This document shows positions 23,041-34,936 of a DNA stretch of 64,000 bases, in pieces. The translations under genes and the position numbers were made by a program. Origin of the DNA: Eucalyptus grandis (lineage: Eukaryota; Streptophyta; Magnoliopsida; Myrtales; Myrtaceae); assembly GCF_016545825.1 (NCBI RefSeq), contig NC_052619.1, positions 37,849,682 to 37,913,681 of the forward strand, written 5' to 3'. Every line of letters starts with the position of its first letter. Position 1 is the stretch's first letter. The notes beneath the pieces are model-generated. The model had not been told where the DNA came from. It ran no database searches and worked only from the letters and a program-made list of their open reading frames with translations.

Positions 23041-24595
23041 ATAACAAGTCACCGAATTCGTCGATCTATTACAATGAACACTTATCCTTGATTGTCACTT
23101 GATTAAGTCGACTATAGTTGATGCATAATTGCAACGAACCATCTTTCTTTCTTTCTCACTAAGAGATTGATGTTTCCCCTAGGTAATGCACCGATATGCA
23201 CGAATTCCTCATTCATCAATCCTCACATCTACACCATTGGTTCTAGCAATTCAGACAGCAACAACTGGTAAGAAACTTTTGAGAATGGTTCTATTCCGAG
23301 TGCTAGCTCGATCGAAAATTCAATCTCTTTCTCTGGCAACGGTCTAACAATTCTTATGACAACACATCTAGAAATTCTTAGACCACTGAGATGTCTTCTA
23401 TCTCCAATTCTCCAATCTGTCTTAATTATAACCACCCCAAGTAACCTCGGCAATCTCCATCTAACAAGTGGGTTGTCTTCAATCGACGAGATTAAAGAAA
23501 TCAAAGATTCATTTCGACTCCCAATAAACTCGACACTTTCATGTGCTCCTGGACTAAGTTGAATTGCTCCATGACCCCATTCTACTCATTTAGCGTCAAA
23601 GTTACACCTCAACAACTAGTCAAGCATGACTATTACTAGTTATTCCCCTTTTCTTTCACTTATTTCAATAAACTGAAGTTCTCCAAATTTCATCAAAACT
23701 CTACTACGATACTCTGATAGAATTTTCCCCAAAACATTCTTTCTCTGACTAGTGCCGGGTCAGTTCCATTTCCATTCTTCTCACCATACCCGGACGCTAA
23801 ATTCATCCATGTTTTCTTCCACAATTTCAACACCTATCTGGTGAGTCTTCTACCTCCTGTCAAGTGCCACCATGCACTATTTCTTGTACCATAGACCTAT
23901 CCCAAAAATTCCACAGTGCGTTTTATGGCGCACTTCTTTTAACCTGTCCTATCGACGGTGACAGCAGTAACCATTGTCGAGATTCCATATACTTATGTGG
24001 ACACCCCATAAATCACTGTCTGGGCTGGCGACACTTACCACAAATTCCTATCCTCAAAATACACGAGACTAATCCATACCATCTTCCATGGAACAACATG
24101 TTCCATTTGTCTCAATACTGACCCGACTATTCCGCCCTTCCTATTAAGTGGAATAGAATACTCTTCTCTCAACATTAGTCTTTCCCTAACCGAATTCCAA
24201 GTCTAGCCTGTATTGAATCTAGACTCAGATATCGAATTCTATTCTCCGATTATCCTTCTAGGTTGGACCCCAGCAAAGGTAACAACAACAATTTGATCTT
24301 GATCTTACTAGCTCATCCAGATCCCAAGGAACACTTGCATCAGAAAGACCTTATCGGACCCAGGATCATTCAACGCTGCTACACTAGTACCAACCTGTGG
24401 TGGCACTCTTACGTTTAAGCTGGCCATAGTCAACACTCTGCCTTCCGAATCCACAACAATTAAAAGCAAGCGATTCACACACGACAAATAATTCTACCAA
24501 TCAGCTATCCAAGACATGCACCAGTCATGAATTTAAAAGTCTTTCCTACTACTATCCCATAGGTCATCGCACCTTATCACTCTAATACCCAATTA

Positions 24596-24609
24596 TTGCT
24601 CTGATACCA
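24596..24609 (-). promoter_or_regulatory. G3 primer binding site (initiator Met tRNA)
   Basis: The minus strand reads TGGTATCAGAGCAA eleven bases inside the 5' LTR boundary at 24621. Confidence 0.9.
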
Positions 24610-24620
24610 CAAAAAGGGGA

Positions 24621-27600
24621 TGTCACGCCCCGATCCTTAAGCATGCGCACATCCCTTACCTTTGATCGATTTTAAAATGCGATATCCTAGGACTACATAT
24701 CACCGACCCTATCCTTTTTAATAGCACATGCAGAAGCAATTATAAAAATCCCCAAACAATAAAGCAATAGGATATACAAGTAGGACTAGAAACTCGAACC
24801 TGAAAACCAACACTCTTATGTACATATATAATAACTCAGTCATACTTATACATATACAAGTCAAGTTAAAAAGGTCGGTGTCTACTCAAACAGGTTCCAC
24901 AACAAATGTCATCAGATAAGAGTGGGGTCTCAGTTCTCATCAGGATCCTACTCTAGATCATCCTTGGGGTCCTCCTCTAGATACTCCTCTTCGGGCTCTT
25001 TCTCCTCAGGTTCCTCATCGGGGTCCTGAAATGTTGTCCCACAACTAAGATGAGACTACGTCTTTGAAAGTTTTACCCCCTGAGACCCAATTAGTAAACT
25101 AATACACCTTAGGGCCGCCTATGCACAATATGAGTCGGAGGACTTATCTTGGCCTCAGATTCCACTTGCATATTAGTACAAATCAAATAGGCACCCAAGC
25201 AATCACATCATTGATCGAAGCATCAATCAAATCGACCTAGTCGATTACACGCCAACAAGACCACTCACGGTCATTTCCATTCAATCAATCAATTCACAAC
25301 ATCATATCAAAGCAAAGATCAATCGACTTAATCAATTACATATCAACAAGAGCACTCAATTCCCAAATATAAATCACGGTCCTTAGGATACAACTTATTT
25401 ATAGGTGGTAATCACAGCCCCACCAAGCAACTTTCTTAGATTTAGTAGCCTTACAGCCCCACTCGGCATTTTCAATATTCAATGGCTTTACGGTCCCACC
25501 CGACCCTTTCAAGATTCAATGGTTTTACGGTCTCACTCCACCCTTTCAAGATTCAATGGCTTTACAGTCCCACTCGACCCTTTCAAGATTCAATGGCTTT
25601 ACGGTCCCACTCGACCCTTTCAAGATTCAATGGCTTTACGGTCCCACTCGACCCTTTCAAGATTCAATGGCTTTACGGTCCCACTCGATCCTTTCAAGAT
25701 TCAATGGCTTTACGGTCCCACTCGACCCTTTCAAGATCAATGGCTTGCATCCCATCAACCCTTTCAAGATTCAATGGCTTTACGATCCCACTCTACCCTT
25801 TCAAGATTCAATGGCTTTACGATCCCACTCTACCCTTTCAAGATTCAATGGCTTTACGGTCTCACTCGACCCTTTCAACCGCGGCCAACAATATTGCACT
25901 TCGTAATTAAGTTCTTCAATTTCATAATATCTCGGCTTAATTTCTTGGTATAAAAGACACCTGATAAAATATTGTGTGTGGGTACACGATCGGCCTTAGC
26001 CAAAATAGAATAATTTCCTTTCTATAAAACCCACCATTTACGTAGTCTACCAAAATATTTTGGCATTGTCAGCGATACCCGATTATTTTTCAATTAATAA
26101 CCAAAGATTATTCAATTAAAGAATAATTCTCAATCTCACAAATAATTCAATTCAACACAAAATAAAACTCAATTAAATAAACGAACTACGCCACAACAAT
26201 CAGCATAAAATTCCAATTACTGGCCATCCCAATTGAATTTTTAGAAAATAAATAATTAAAAATTAATTTCGAAAATTAGATAAATAAATAAATTCAATTC
26301 AATTTAGCACAGTATAAAGCTCAATTAAATAAACAGACTACACCACGATCATCAGCATAAAATCCCGGTCACTAGCCATCCCAGTTGAATTTCCAGAAAA
26401 TAAATAATTAAATAATTAATTTCGAAAATTAATATTTAATTCCTAAAAATTCCATTTAGGCCCAAATTGCCTAATTAACACTTGATAAGGGTTGGGAAAA
26501 ATACCAAGAAGCATCCAATAAATACTATAGGCAATTCTCTATCTAAGTACACTAACCACCTAAATAATATGCAATGCAATCAACTAATAATCGCTAATCC
26601 ATTCTAATCTAACCACCTAATTACACTTAACTAACACTAATCAACCTTTAAGTATAATTAGCAAACTAAGAAGGCATTAGTGAGCAAAACTCACTCAAAA
26701 CTACGGGATCGACACAAGGATCAACTTTCCTCAAGGCGGGCCGAGCATTCGGGCTCGGGAAGACAGCCAAAATGGGCCAAAAAGCTGCTGTCATACCCAT
26801 TTCTGCACTATATGTCCGCTGCTGGTTGGGGTCAAAGGAGGAGGAGGTGGTGGCTAGTTGAGGCAAGCAAGGCCAACTAGGGCTAGGTGGATTAGTGGGG
26901 AGGTCATCGGTGGCTCACGGCAGCGAAGATGAGCTCCGGCGGCTCTTGCATGAGCTAGACCGCTTACTAGAACAGCGAGTTAGGCGAGAAGGAGGCCGAG
27001 GCTTACGGCTAGTAGCGGCGCGTGAGGATGACAGCACGGCGGCAAGGCAATGCTGGGCGAGGACGGCGTGTGGTGTGCGACGGCTCCTAGTGACGTCGAT
27101 TGCTGCTTTTGCTCGACGTCTTACCAAATCTGGGATCTCAAGCACAGGCGAAGGGGGAAAAGAAGGTGGTCGCACGGCCAGCGTAGGGGAGATGATGCGA
27201 CTTCGGCGTGGTTGCGACGATATGCAACGACGGCGACTCCAGCTTTGGCAGCTTGCTACAACGGTGAGGGAACCTACTGCTTCAGCTTGTTGGGTTTTTC
27301 GCTGGTCTTTGGTTGCTACTGAAGAAGAAACCAAAGGGAAGGGGAAGCTCGAAGAGAGAGACGGCGATGGGAGAGAGAAGGGAGGAAGAACCGGTTCTCA
27401 CATTCTCTCTCACGGCCCACCATTGTGGGCTGTCCACCACCCACCCTTTTTAGACAATTATGCCCCCTTCAACAAGCCCTTAGATAGTTCAAAATGCATG
27501 GTCCATTAGGCATCCGAATTTTGCTAGGTTTTCTTCCCAATTGGACTTTAATCCCTCTTGATTCAAATCAAATTGACCCCCATAAATTCATTCAACACCT

Positions 27601-28334
27601 CATCAATCAAATTGGTACTTTTCCTTATCAATGTAGCCCACTTGCATCCCAATTTCACAATAAAAACGGTCATCTGCAAATTCTAATAAAAAACGGCCCT
27701 AACTCAACTTTTTCCCAAAAGTCCCGGTTGTCAGAAAAATCTTCTGAGACTGAGTCGATGTTCTTAAAATTTATTGTGACAAGACAAAATCTTTAATTTC
27801 TGAAATTGGACTTAGATTGGCAGTTAATTTCACTCGGATGCGTTTTTAGCGTGACCTAGGCTATCGGATAGTTTTCAGAATTTTTTAAAACAAATGACCC
27901 ATGGTCGATTTTCTTTGAGCCACGATGAACCGGATCGACACATTGGCGACTCTTGGTTGTCATGAAAATCTCGAAGATTCAAATACAAACACAGGATACC
28001 AAAACAATAAGAAAATCAGTCTAGTGTCGGTCGACGAGAATTTCCCAATTTAGTGGTGTCGCCCACGATTAGCCACACATCTCTGTCGAACCAGCCTATC
28101 TCTGATTTCAAATCGATTTTATACTATGCCGCAATGATCTCTAAAGATGAGCACGGTCAAGAAGTCGATTCCTGGTCGAATTTTCATGTATATCTGCCTT
28201 AAAGTTCTTAATAGCCTACCCAGCTAGTCTAGTTATCTCGTGAGTGGCCAACTCAGAGAAAAACATTGTAGTCGCGTCGATGAAATGCCCAATTTGACCA
28301 ATCAAAATCAGAGCCTGAAAATCAGGATGTCACA
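24621..28334 (-). repeat. 5' LTR of G3
   Basis: This is the partner of 19114-22584. It is longer mainly because the 37-bp array has more copies. Its right end TGTCACA meets C1 sequence at 28,335. Confidence 0.9.
25481..25878. repeat. 37-bp minisatellite, 11 copies
   Basis: Eleven head-to-tail units of the same 37-bp repeat seen at 19,973. One, near 25,740-25,765, is shortened and diverged. Because 37 is not a multiple of three and the unit lacks stops on the plus strand, all three plus frames stay open. That explains the apparent reading frames here; they are not genes. Confidence 0.95.
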
Positions 28335-29430
28335 GGTCTAGTACATAGCATAGCATACATTATGCTCCCACTAGCGGATGCATATGGTATCTTCTCCATC
28401 CGCTTTCTTTCTTCAGGAGTGTTGGGATACATCTCCTTAGAAAGATAGATCCCTTGCCTAAAAGACAATAATCCTCTCTTGGAACATTGCATGTTAAAAC
28501 ATGTTAACACTTTGTCTATGTATGTAAACTGTGAGAGGCCAATCAATCGTCTTGATCCATCTCTATAGATCTTGATACCTAAAATGTAGGTTGCCTCTTC
28601 TAAATCTTTCATGGAGAAATTCTGTGACAAGAATAGTTTTATCGATGATATCATCGGTACATTATTCCCAATCAAAAGTATATCATCGACATATAAAACT
28701 AGAAATACAATTGCACTCCCATTGATCTTCTTGTATACACAAGATTCATTCAGATTTTTATGAAGCCAAATGATTTGACTACCTCATCAAAATGGATATT
28801 CCAACTTCTGGAGGCTTGTTTGAGTCCATAAATGGATCTCTTAAACTTATACACCTTCCGTTTTTCATTGTTGGATTCAAAACCCAATGGTTGTTCCATA
28901 TAGAATTCCTCATAGAGAAAACCATTTAGAAAAGCGTTTCGACACCCATCTGGAACATCTTATAATCAAGGTGTGCAACTATACCCAACATAATCCAAAT
29001 GGATTTTAGCATGGCCATAGGTGAGAAAGTTTTGTCATAATCAATTCCTTCCTTTTGACGATATCCTTTTGCCACTAGCCGTGCTTTATCAGTTCCAATT
29101 TGACCTTCAGCATTCATCTTCCTCTTGAAGATCCATTTACAGCCAATTGGTATAATACCATCAGACAAGTCTATTAAGGTCCAAACTTCATTGGAATACA
29201 TTGAATACATTTCGGATTTCATGGCTTCTAGCCATTTACTAGAATCGATGTCCAACATCGCCTCCTCATAGGTTTTAGGATCACCAGGTTGATCACTATC
29301 ATTCACAATAAATAATGGTTCAATATGATCAACCAAGTGTCTATAACGAGCAAGTGGGCGAGACGTTCTCGCACTTCTCCTAAGAGGTTGTGTATCAGAA
29401 GCTCCCACTGAATTAGAGATTGGCATCTAA
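28335..29430 (-). pseudogene. C1 reverse transcriptase (broken)
   Basis: Minus-strand copia RT motifs: WLEAMKSEM (about 29,230), VWTLIDL (29,180), CKWIFKRKMN (29,125), ARLVAKGYRQKEGIDY (about 29,040-29,090), YGLKQASR (about 28,810) and the catalytic YVDDILLIG (about 28,680). Frames change between 28,926 and 28,675. The catalytic Asp pair remains. The protein is cut at 28,335 by G3 and resumes at 19,113. Confidence 0.9.
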
Positions 29431-30330
29431 ACTCGATTATTTGGTACTTCATTATTTTCTTCTTGTAAGACTATTTTTCGCCCAGCACCACCTTTTTGGA
29501 TGAACTAATTCTCCATAAAAGAGGCATGCTTGCTCACTAAAATTCTTTGGTTTAAATGAAAATAGAAATAATATCCAAGAGTTTCCTTTGGATATCCAAT
29601 GAAGCAACATTGTTCAGATCTTGCCTCCAATTTTTCCATTTTAAGCTTTTCACGAAAATTGGACAACCCCAAATCTTAACATGATTAAGACTAGGTTTCC
29701 TATTATGCCATATCTCATAGGGCGTAGTTGGAACAAATTTGGACGGCACTCTGTTTAGTATATATATAGCTATTTCAAGGGCATATCCCCAAAGGGATAT
29801 TGCAAATCGGTGTAACTCATCATAGATCACACCGTATCTAATAAAATATGATTTTTTCATTTAGATACACCATTATGTCCTGGAGTTCCAGGAGGTGTCC
29901 ATTGTGTTATTCTCTTTAAGATAGTCCAGGAATTCAGTATTAAGGTATTCACCTCCTCAATCCGATCGAAGAGCCTTAATACATTTTCCTGTTTGTTTAT
30001 AAACTTTAGCCTTGAGTTTCTTGAACTTTTCAAATAATTCAGATTTATACTTCATGAGGTATAAATAACCATACTGTGACTAATCATCGGTGAATGTAAT
30101 GAAGTAATTATAACCACCTCTAGCAGTTTCATTAATTGGTCCACATACATATGTATGTATTAATCCTATATGTCAGTAGCTCATGCACTATGTCCCACAA
30201 AAGGCGCTTTGGTCATTTTTCCTAGAAGACATGCCTCACAAGTCGAGTATGACTCAAAATTTGATGGATCAATGTGCCCATCATTGCTCAACTTGTTAAT
30301 TATGTCTTCTCCAATATGACCTAATCAGAG
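29431..30330 (-). pseudogene. C1 integrase (broken)
   Basis: Copia integrase in several frames on the minus strand. A GAG-pre-integrase style block with C-xx-C (CEACLLGKM) is near 30,215-30,245. Further on, EIAIYILNRVPSK and PYEIWHNRKPSLNH lie at about 29,680-29,780, both typical of the copia integrase C-terminal half. Stops and shifts separate the pieces. Confidence 0.82.
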
Positions 30331-30900
30331 ATGCCAAACATACTTTTTATTTGGACTATCTCTAGGGTATTTATTAGTTGTGACATTTATATCAATTTTA
30401 TTTTGCTTATTGACATAGTTAATCGCATTACCGTACATTATAATGATATAAAGATTATTAGTTAATAAACTAGAACCAACACATCTTCTATTATGATAAA
30501 TAGAACATACATCATTAGCAAAAGAAAATTCATAATTCTCTTTATCCAAACGAGGTATGGAGATGATGTTCCTAACAGTATTCTTATAATGCAAACAGTT
30601 CTTTAAAACCAATACATGTCCAAAAGGCAAACATAAATGAAAAGTCCTTATAGTTAACACAACAACTCTTGCTCCATTGGCAAATGTCAAGACAATCTCA
30701 TTTCGCCCTAGCATCATACTTGTTTCCAGATTTTGCAAAGACATACAAATATGTGAAGTTGCAGCAAAATCTAGAACCCATGAGCTGGATTCAGCACTAA
30801 CCATAAGATTAGTTTCAATAAGTATAAACAACATACCTTCATAAGGTTGGTCCTTGGGCTTGACCTTCAAGTTCGCGAGGTACTTCTTACAGTTCCTCCT
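30325..30900 (-). pseudogene. C1 protease with altered active site
   Basis: The minus strand reads SWVLDFAATSHIC near 30,750-30,790, where copia proteases normally have D-S/T-G-A-T-S-H. The central residues are changed to F and A, so the protease would be inactive even if the frame were whole. The downstream ANGARVVV and KNCLHY blocks match the family layout. Confidence 0.85.
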
Positions 30901-31545
30901 CTAGTGCCCCTTGACACCACAGTAATGACATTTCCCTTTTATCAATCTTGGGTTTTGGTTGCACAACAGGTTTGATAGGCCTCTTCCATTTCTTTTTCTT
31001 TAAAATAGTCTTACCCTTTGAAGAAGAAGCCTTAGCCATAACCATTATATTTGGTCTTATGTTGTGCATTTCTTCTCATAAACTACCAGCATGCTATGTA
31101 ACTTAGTGAGAGTTTTCTCCATCTTATGCATGTGGAAGTTTTGGACAAAACCAGAGAAGTAATTGAGTAAAGATTGGAGGATCAAATCCATAGCTAACTC
31201 GTTGTCCATAACGAGATTCAGCCTAAGCAATTCTTCAATGTGCCAAATCATTTTCAAAGCATGATCATTAACTGATGATCCTTTAGCCATCCTCATACGG
31301 TACAATGCCTTAAATATCTCATATCTAAAGGTTCGACCATTCTCATTAAAGTATTTTTTTAAGTGCAAAATGATCGACCTAGCATCTTTCATAGATTCAT
31401 ATTTCTTCTGTAATTCATTATTTATCAAAGCAAGCATATATGACATAACTTTTAAGTCATCGTCAAGCCACTTATCATAAGAGACATGCTCCTCTTGAGT
31501 CCCACCCTCAGAAAATGAGGTTGGCATCTTTTCATCAAGCACATA
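30880..31545 (-). pseudogene. C1 gag with zinc knuckle (broken)
   Basis: The largest piece (31,057-31,542, 161 aa) reads as a copia gag of the UBN2 type (LINNELQKKYESMKDAR, ALYRMRMAKGSSVNDHALKM). A knuckle (CHYCGVKGH, then RRNCKK) is at about 30,880-30,930, after a frame change and with a stop inside. Confidence 0.85.
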
Positions 31546-33144
31546 CCCAATTTTTTCTGAATTGAAAAAATTCTCAAATTCCTCACTCGATCAGTGAAAT
31601 TGGGTCAATCAAACAATTCTTGTCAAGTATAGAAGTGAGTGGGTTTGTGGTCACAATTTTCAGAGTAATAATATATCTGTTGCAGAAAATAAATTGTTAG
31701 TCGTTGTATCTTTCAAAATAACTATTTCACTTTGGCCTTTAAATGAAATAGATCATCCCACTAAATTTATATTCGAATCTCATACTCCTTAAGATAGAAA
31801 GTGGTAATCTTTGTTGGGTAAAGATTACTAGTGGGGATTGGAGTCTCACTAGCCCAAAGCCCACCTCACCTAGGAGTTATTGGTGTTCGATGAACTTAGT
31901 GAGCGAACCAACTTGTTCAACGTATCATATGCGAATCCTAATCATAACTTCAGCCTCTAGACCAAGAAAGTCTCACCTAACAGTTATTGGCATCATGATC
32001 ATAGTTAAGTCTAGTCCATCGTCTCATGTAAGTATTGAAAGCACAAACAATTCCCTCACCTGACAGTTATTAGAAATCATTTGGCTCCAACCCCATAGCA
32101 TCACATGCATAATGGAGTGGTCCAATATTAAGAATGGTAATTAACCCCTATGTATCCATAGCCGGTCAGTTAACCACTATAATATTGGATCAAACCACGA
32201 CAATGGAAGGCCACGAGTCCAAAACCCGTTTCGACGTAGTATTATTAATAAGGAGGTTTGGGTCGTTATTAACGGTCTCACTTTGCACATTAACCAATTT
32301 AACATGCATGATAACATAAACACAATAAATAAATAGATATTACATAAACATCCATCATATATGGTGATCATGGAATTATGGTTCAATGGGCTTGAGACCC
32401 ATTTAGCCATTTTAATGTTTTAATAATAGGGACCTGCTCTTCACTTTTTCTTCAATCTTTGAACTCTTCAAAGACCGGGCCCATAGAGCTCTCCAGCTTA
32501 ATGGCTCCTCCAATGGCTCCTCTTCTCTCGTAGCATTTACATCAATAATTGATATATTAAACTATGCTAAAATTACATTTCATGAAAAAAAAATTAAAAT
32601 AAAATAAAAGGAAGGACGCAGCCTCCATTTAATAATTACATCCCCAAAAAGAATACCCGTAATCATCATACATTCATCCATACAACAATCATAATGATAA
32701 AGGATTTTTCCATGATCACCACCCTTCCTTACGAGCCATCAATACAAAATTTAAAGCTCCGGAAAGCATAGATAAAATTCTACATTTAATCAAATTTAAA
32801 GTCGAACAACGCAAATTACATCAAGAAATCAGATGAAACAAAGTTCATGAGCGTTATTCTGAATGAAAGTTGCGTTAACAACTTTAAATTCACAATCACA
32901 AATCATTCACAGAATATTAATACAAAGTATAACAAGTAACGGATTTTTGATTCAAAATTGATTTAGTTATAATTTTTCCTTAGTTGATTAAACTTATCAC
33001 ATAAATCAATCAACTTCTATAGGCCACATAAGAGCAAGAGATTTTCTTAACAAAAAATAAATTTGGCCATTAGAACACAAAAATATCTTTGGACTATAAT
33101 CAAGTAAACGCACGAAAAACGCTTAAGGTTGGCTCTAATACCAC
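31546..33144 (-). other. C1 leader and primer binding site
   Basis: This is non-coding DNA between the C1 5' LTR and gag. The minus strand next to the LTR reads GTGGTATTAGAGCCAACC (33,127-33,144), a Met-tRNA type primer site. I see no gene in the rest. Confidence 0.75.
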
Positions 33145-34936
33145 TGTTGGGGTTTCATGAATTATGTATAGGTAAAATTAATAAAATGAACGCAGCGGAA
33201 ACAAAAATAACATATTTTTTACATGATTCTCTAAAGGCGTTGTTCGTGCATTTTAATCAAAAATCTGAATATAAAAGGGAGTTAATGAATTACCTCTCGA
33301 AGCGTGTTTTATATGAACTGGTTCAGATGTTCTACAGTTCAAGTCCCACAAACATAAGACTTCTAGTTCAGACACACCAACAATGGATGTCGAACGGAAG
33401 AGAGAACTTTCGGATATCAACACTATGATCATGCTAGCAATCTCGTGGAGACAATCCACCATATCCTTCATGTTTTAGTCACGGCCCGAACGAGAGAGAA
33501 TCCCTCTTTCTCTCGCGTCTCAAAAACACAAGAACACACACCCTTTGCTCTATTTTCAGTAATCGTTTTTTTTTTTTTTTTTTTTTGAAACGCATTTAAA
33601 ATATATATTAATTGATTAATTAATTAATTAAACAAATAATTAATTAATTAATTAATTGATCCCCCTTAAAAATAAAAAATATATAATCTTTATATGTACA
33701 TTTGGGAATACATTAACATATATTCACTTTGGGCATGTATGTGCATCATATGTAAATAGGCTCATGACTGTAATACAAATTAAATTAAATCTCATTTAAT
33801 TTAATTTCAAGTCGACACAATTCAATTGCAGTAATTGTAAACACATTTACAACATTATTTCTCTCTTGTTCCACGTTATCCTAATTGTTTATGGTGTGTG
33901 ACATACCTAGATTCATCACTAAGCTGGTAGTAAGACTTGTACTAACATATTAGTACTCCCAAAAGAATTAATTGTCCCGATTAATCTTTAGGTCCTACAA
34001 GCCATGATTGATACCTAGCAATATGTCATGGCTACCCAAATAGTGTGAATGTTTTAATAACATAATGAACCCGTCAACTATAGCTACAGTGTAATTTAAT
34101 CCCTTTGTCTTACTGTGTCCCGATCAAACAAAGATCATGGAATATTTGTCAAGTTACCAATTCGATCATATGCACAAATCTAATTGACATGCATTTTATT
34201 TGAGAGATAAACAATTTATTCTCAGTTACAACCCCAGCCGAGGATTTCAATGTATTGTCATAATCAGATTGCATAGGACATCATTATTATAACTTGCATG
34301 TAATAATGAGACAGATTCCATATTGTGTACACGTGCAACTTCATCTATGAACAAACTATGACCATCAGGTATAAAGACGGATCAACGACCCGGCATTTTG
34401 TACACCTGTAAACCATGATTGTTTGACACACAAGTTAATAATGTGCCTCAAGTCTAAGGATTATTTACATAAGACCAACGCATGAACAATTAGATATTGA
34501 CCACGCTAAAACTTCCATGTCGCTAATTGTTCTATATGCATCACATTCAGTGAACTGTTTAATACAAACACCTGTGTTCTAACTCTAGCATCATAATATC
34601 CAATGACATATGACTCATCATTCCCTTAAGTATCAAATACTTAATGGTGAAGTTAAGAACACACCGGTCTCAACATGATTATAAATATCTACTCAATAAT
34701 CCATTGATCAGAAACGGTTTAAAGATTCAGCCTAACTATGAACCCATCACATATATTCTTGACGTCTCAAGAATAGATCTAGTTGCAACTGATCTTATAG
34801 AATCATTCATAAATATAAAATAATTTGACAAATGAATGAATACATCATTACCATTAATTAAATAATAATAATGATAGTACAACCGAAACCCTAACATGTA
34901 ACTATTACATAGTAGCTTTAGGGCATACATTCAACA
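33145..34936 (-). repeat. 5' LTR of C1 (1.8 kb)
   Basis: This is the partner of 16573-18553. It contains a T21 run at 33,566-33,586 and repeated TTAA motifs where the other LTR has the hairpin cluster. Confidence 0.9.

Larger units (their letters stand above)
22585..24620 (-). pseudogene. G3 interior: eroded gag and RT traces
   Basis: Near 23,300-23,340 the minus strand reads PLPEKEIEFSIEL, and near 23,100-23,160 it reads an RT-like block equivalent to KKxDGSLQLCINY-SRLNQVTIK. Both match the protease-to-RT segment of G1-type elements. Positions 23,860-24,250 hold a poorly preserved knuckle-like cysteine region. Nothing after early RT remains. The purine tract (minus: AGAGGAAGAGT) abuts the 3' LTR. 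Confidence 0.7.
19114..28334 (-). mobile_element. Gypsy-type element G3 with very long LTRs, nested in C1
   Basis: LTRs at 19114-22584 (3471 bp) and 24621-28334 (3714 bp) are direct repeats bounded by TGTCAC...GTCACA. The minus-strand order is 5' LTR (right), Met-tRNA primer site, 2.0-kb interior with gag and RT traces, purine tract, 3' LTR (left). Flanking pentamers are GGGCT and GGTCT, one base apart. The interior lacks RNase H and integrase, so the element depended on enzymes from elsewhere, or lost them. Its LTR is of the same family as G2. Confidence 0.9.
16573..34936 (-). mobile_element. Ty1/copia retrotransposon C1, itself interrupted by G3
   Basis: LTRs at 16573-18553 and 33145-34936 both run TGTTGG...CAACA. 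A primer site lies next to the right LTR (minus: TGGTATTAGAGCC) and a purine tract next to the left LTR (minus: GTGCAAGTGGGAGAT). The minus-strand order is gag, zinc knuckle, protease, integrase, reverse transcriptase, RNase H, which is the copia order. Flanking bases are TAAA on both sides. The G3 insertion at 19114-28334 splits the RT/RNase H part. Without it the element is about 9.1 kb. Coding frames shift repeatedly. Confidence 0.92.

Noticed and set aside
25481..25878. CRISPR-like array
   Set aside because: Units are contiguous with no spacers, and the locus is inside a plant LTR.
25405..25953. Long overlapping open frames on the plus strand
   Set aside because: They are produced by the stop-free 37-bp minisatellite in all three phases; no protein is implied.
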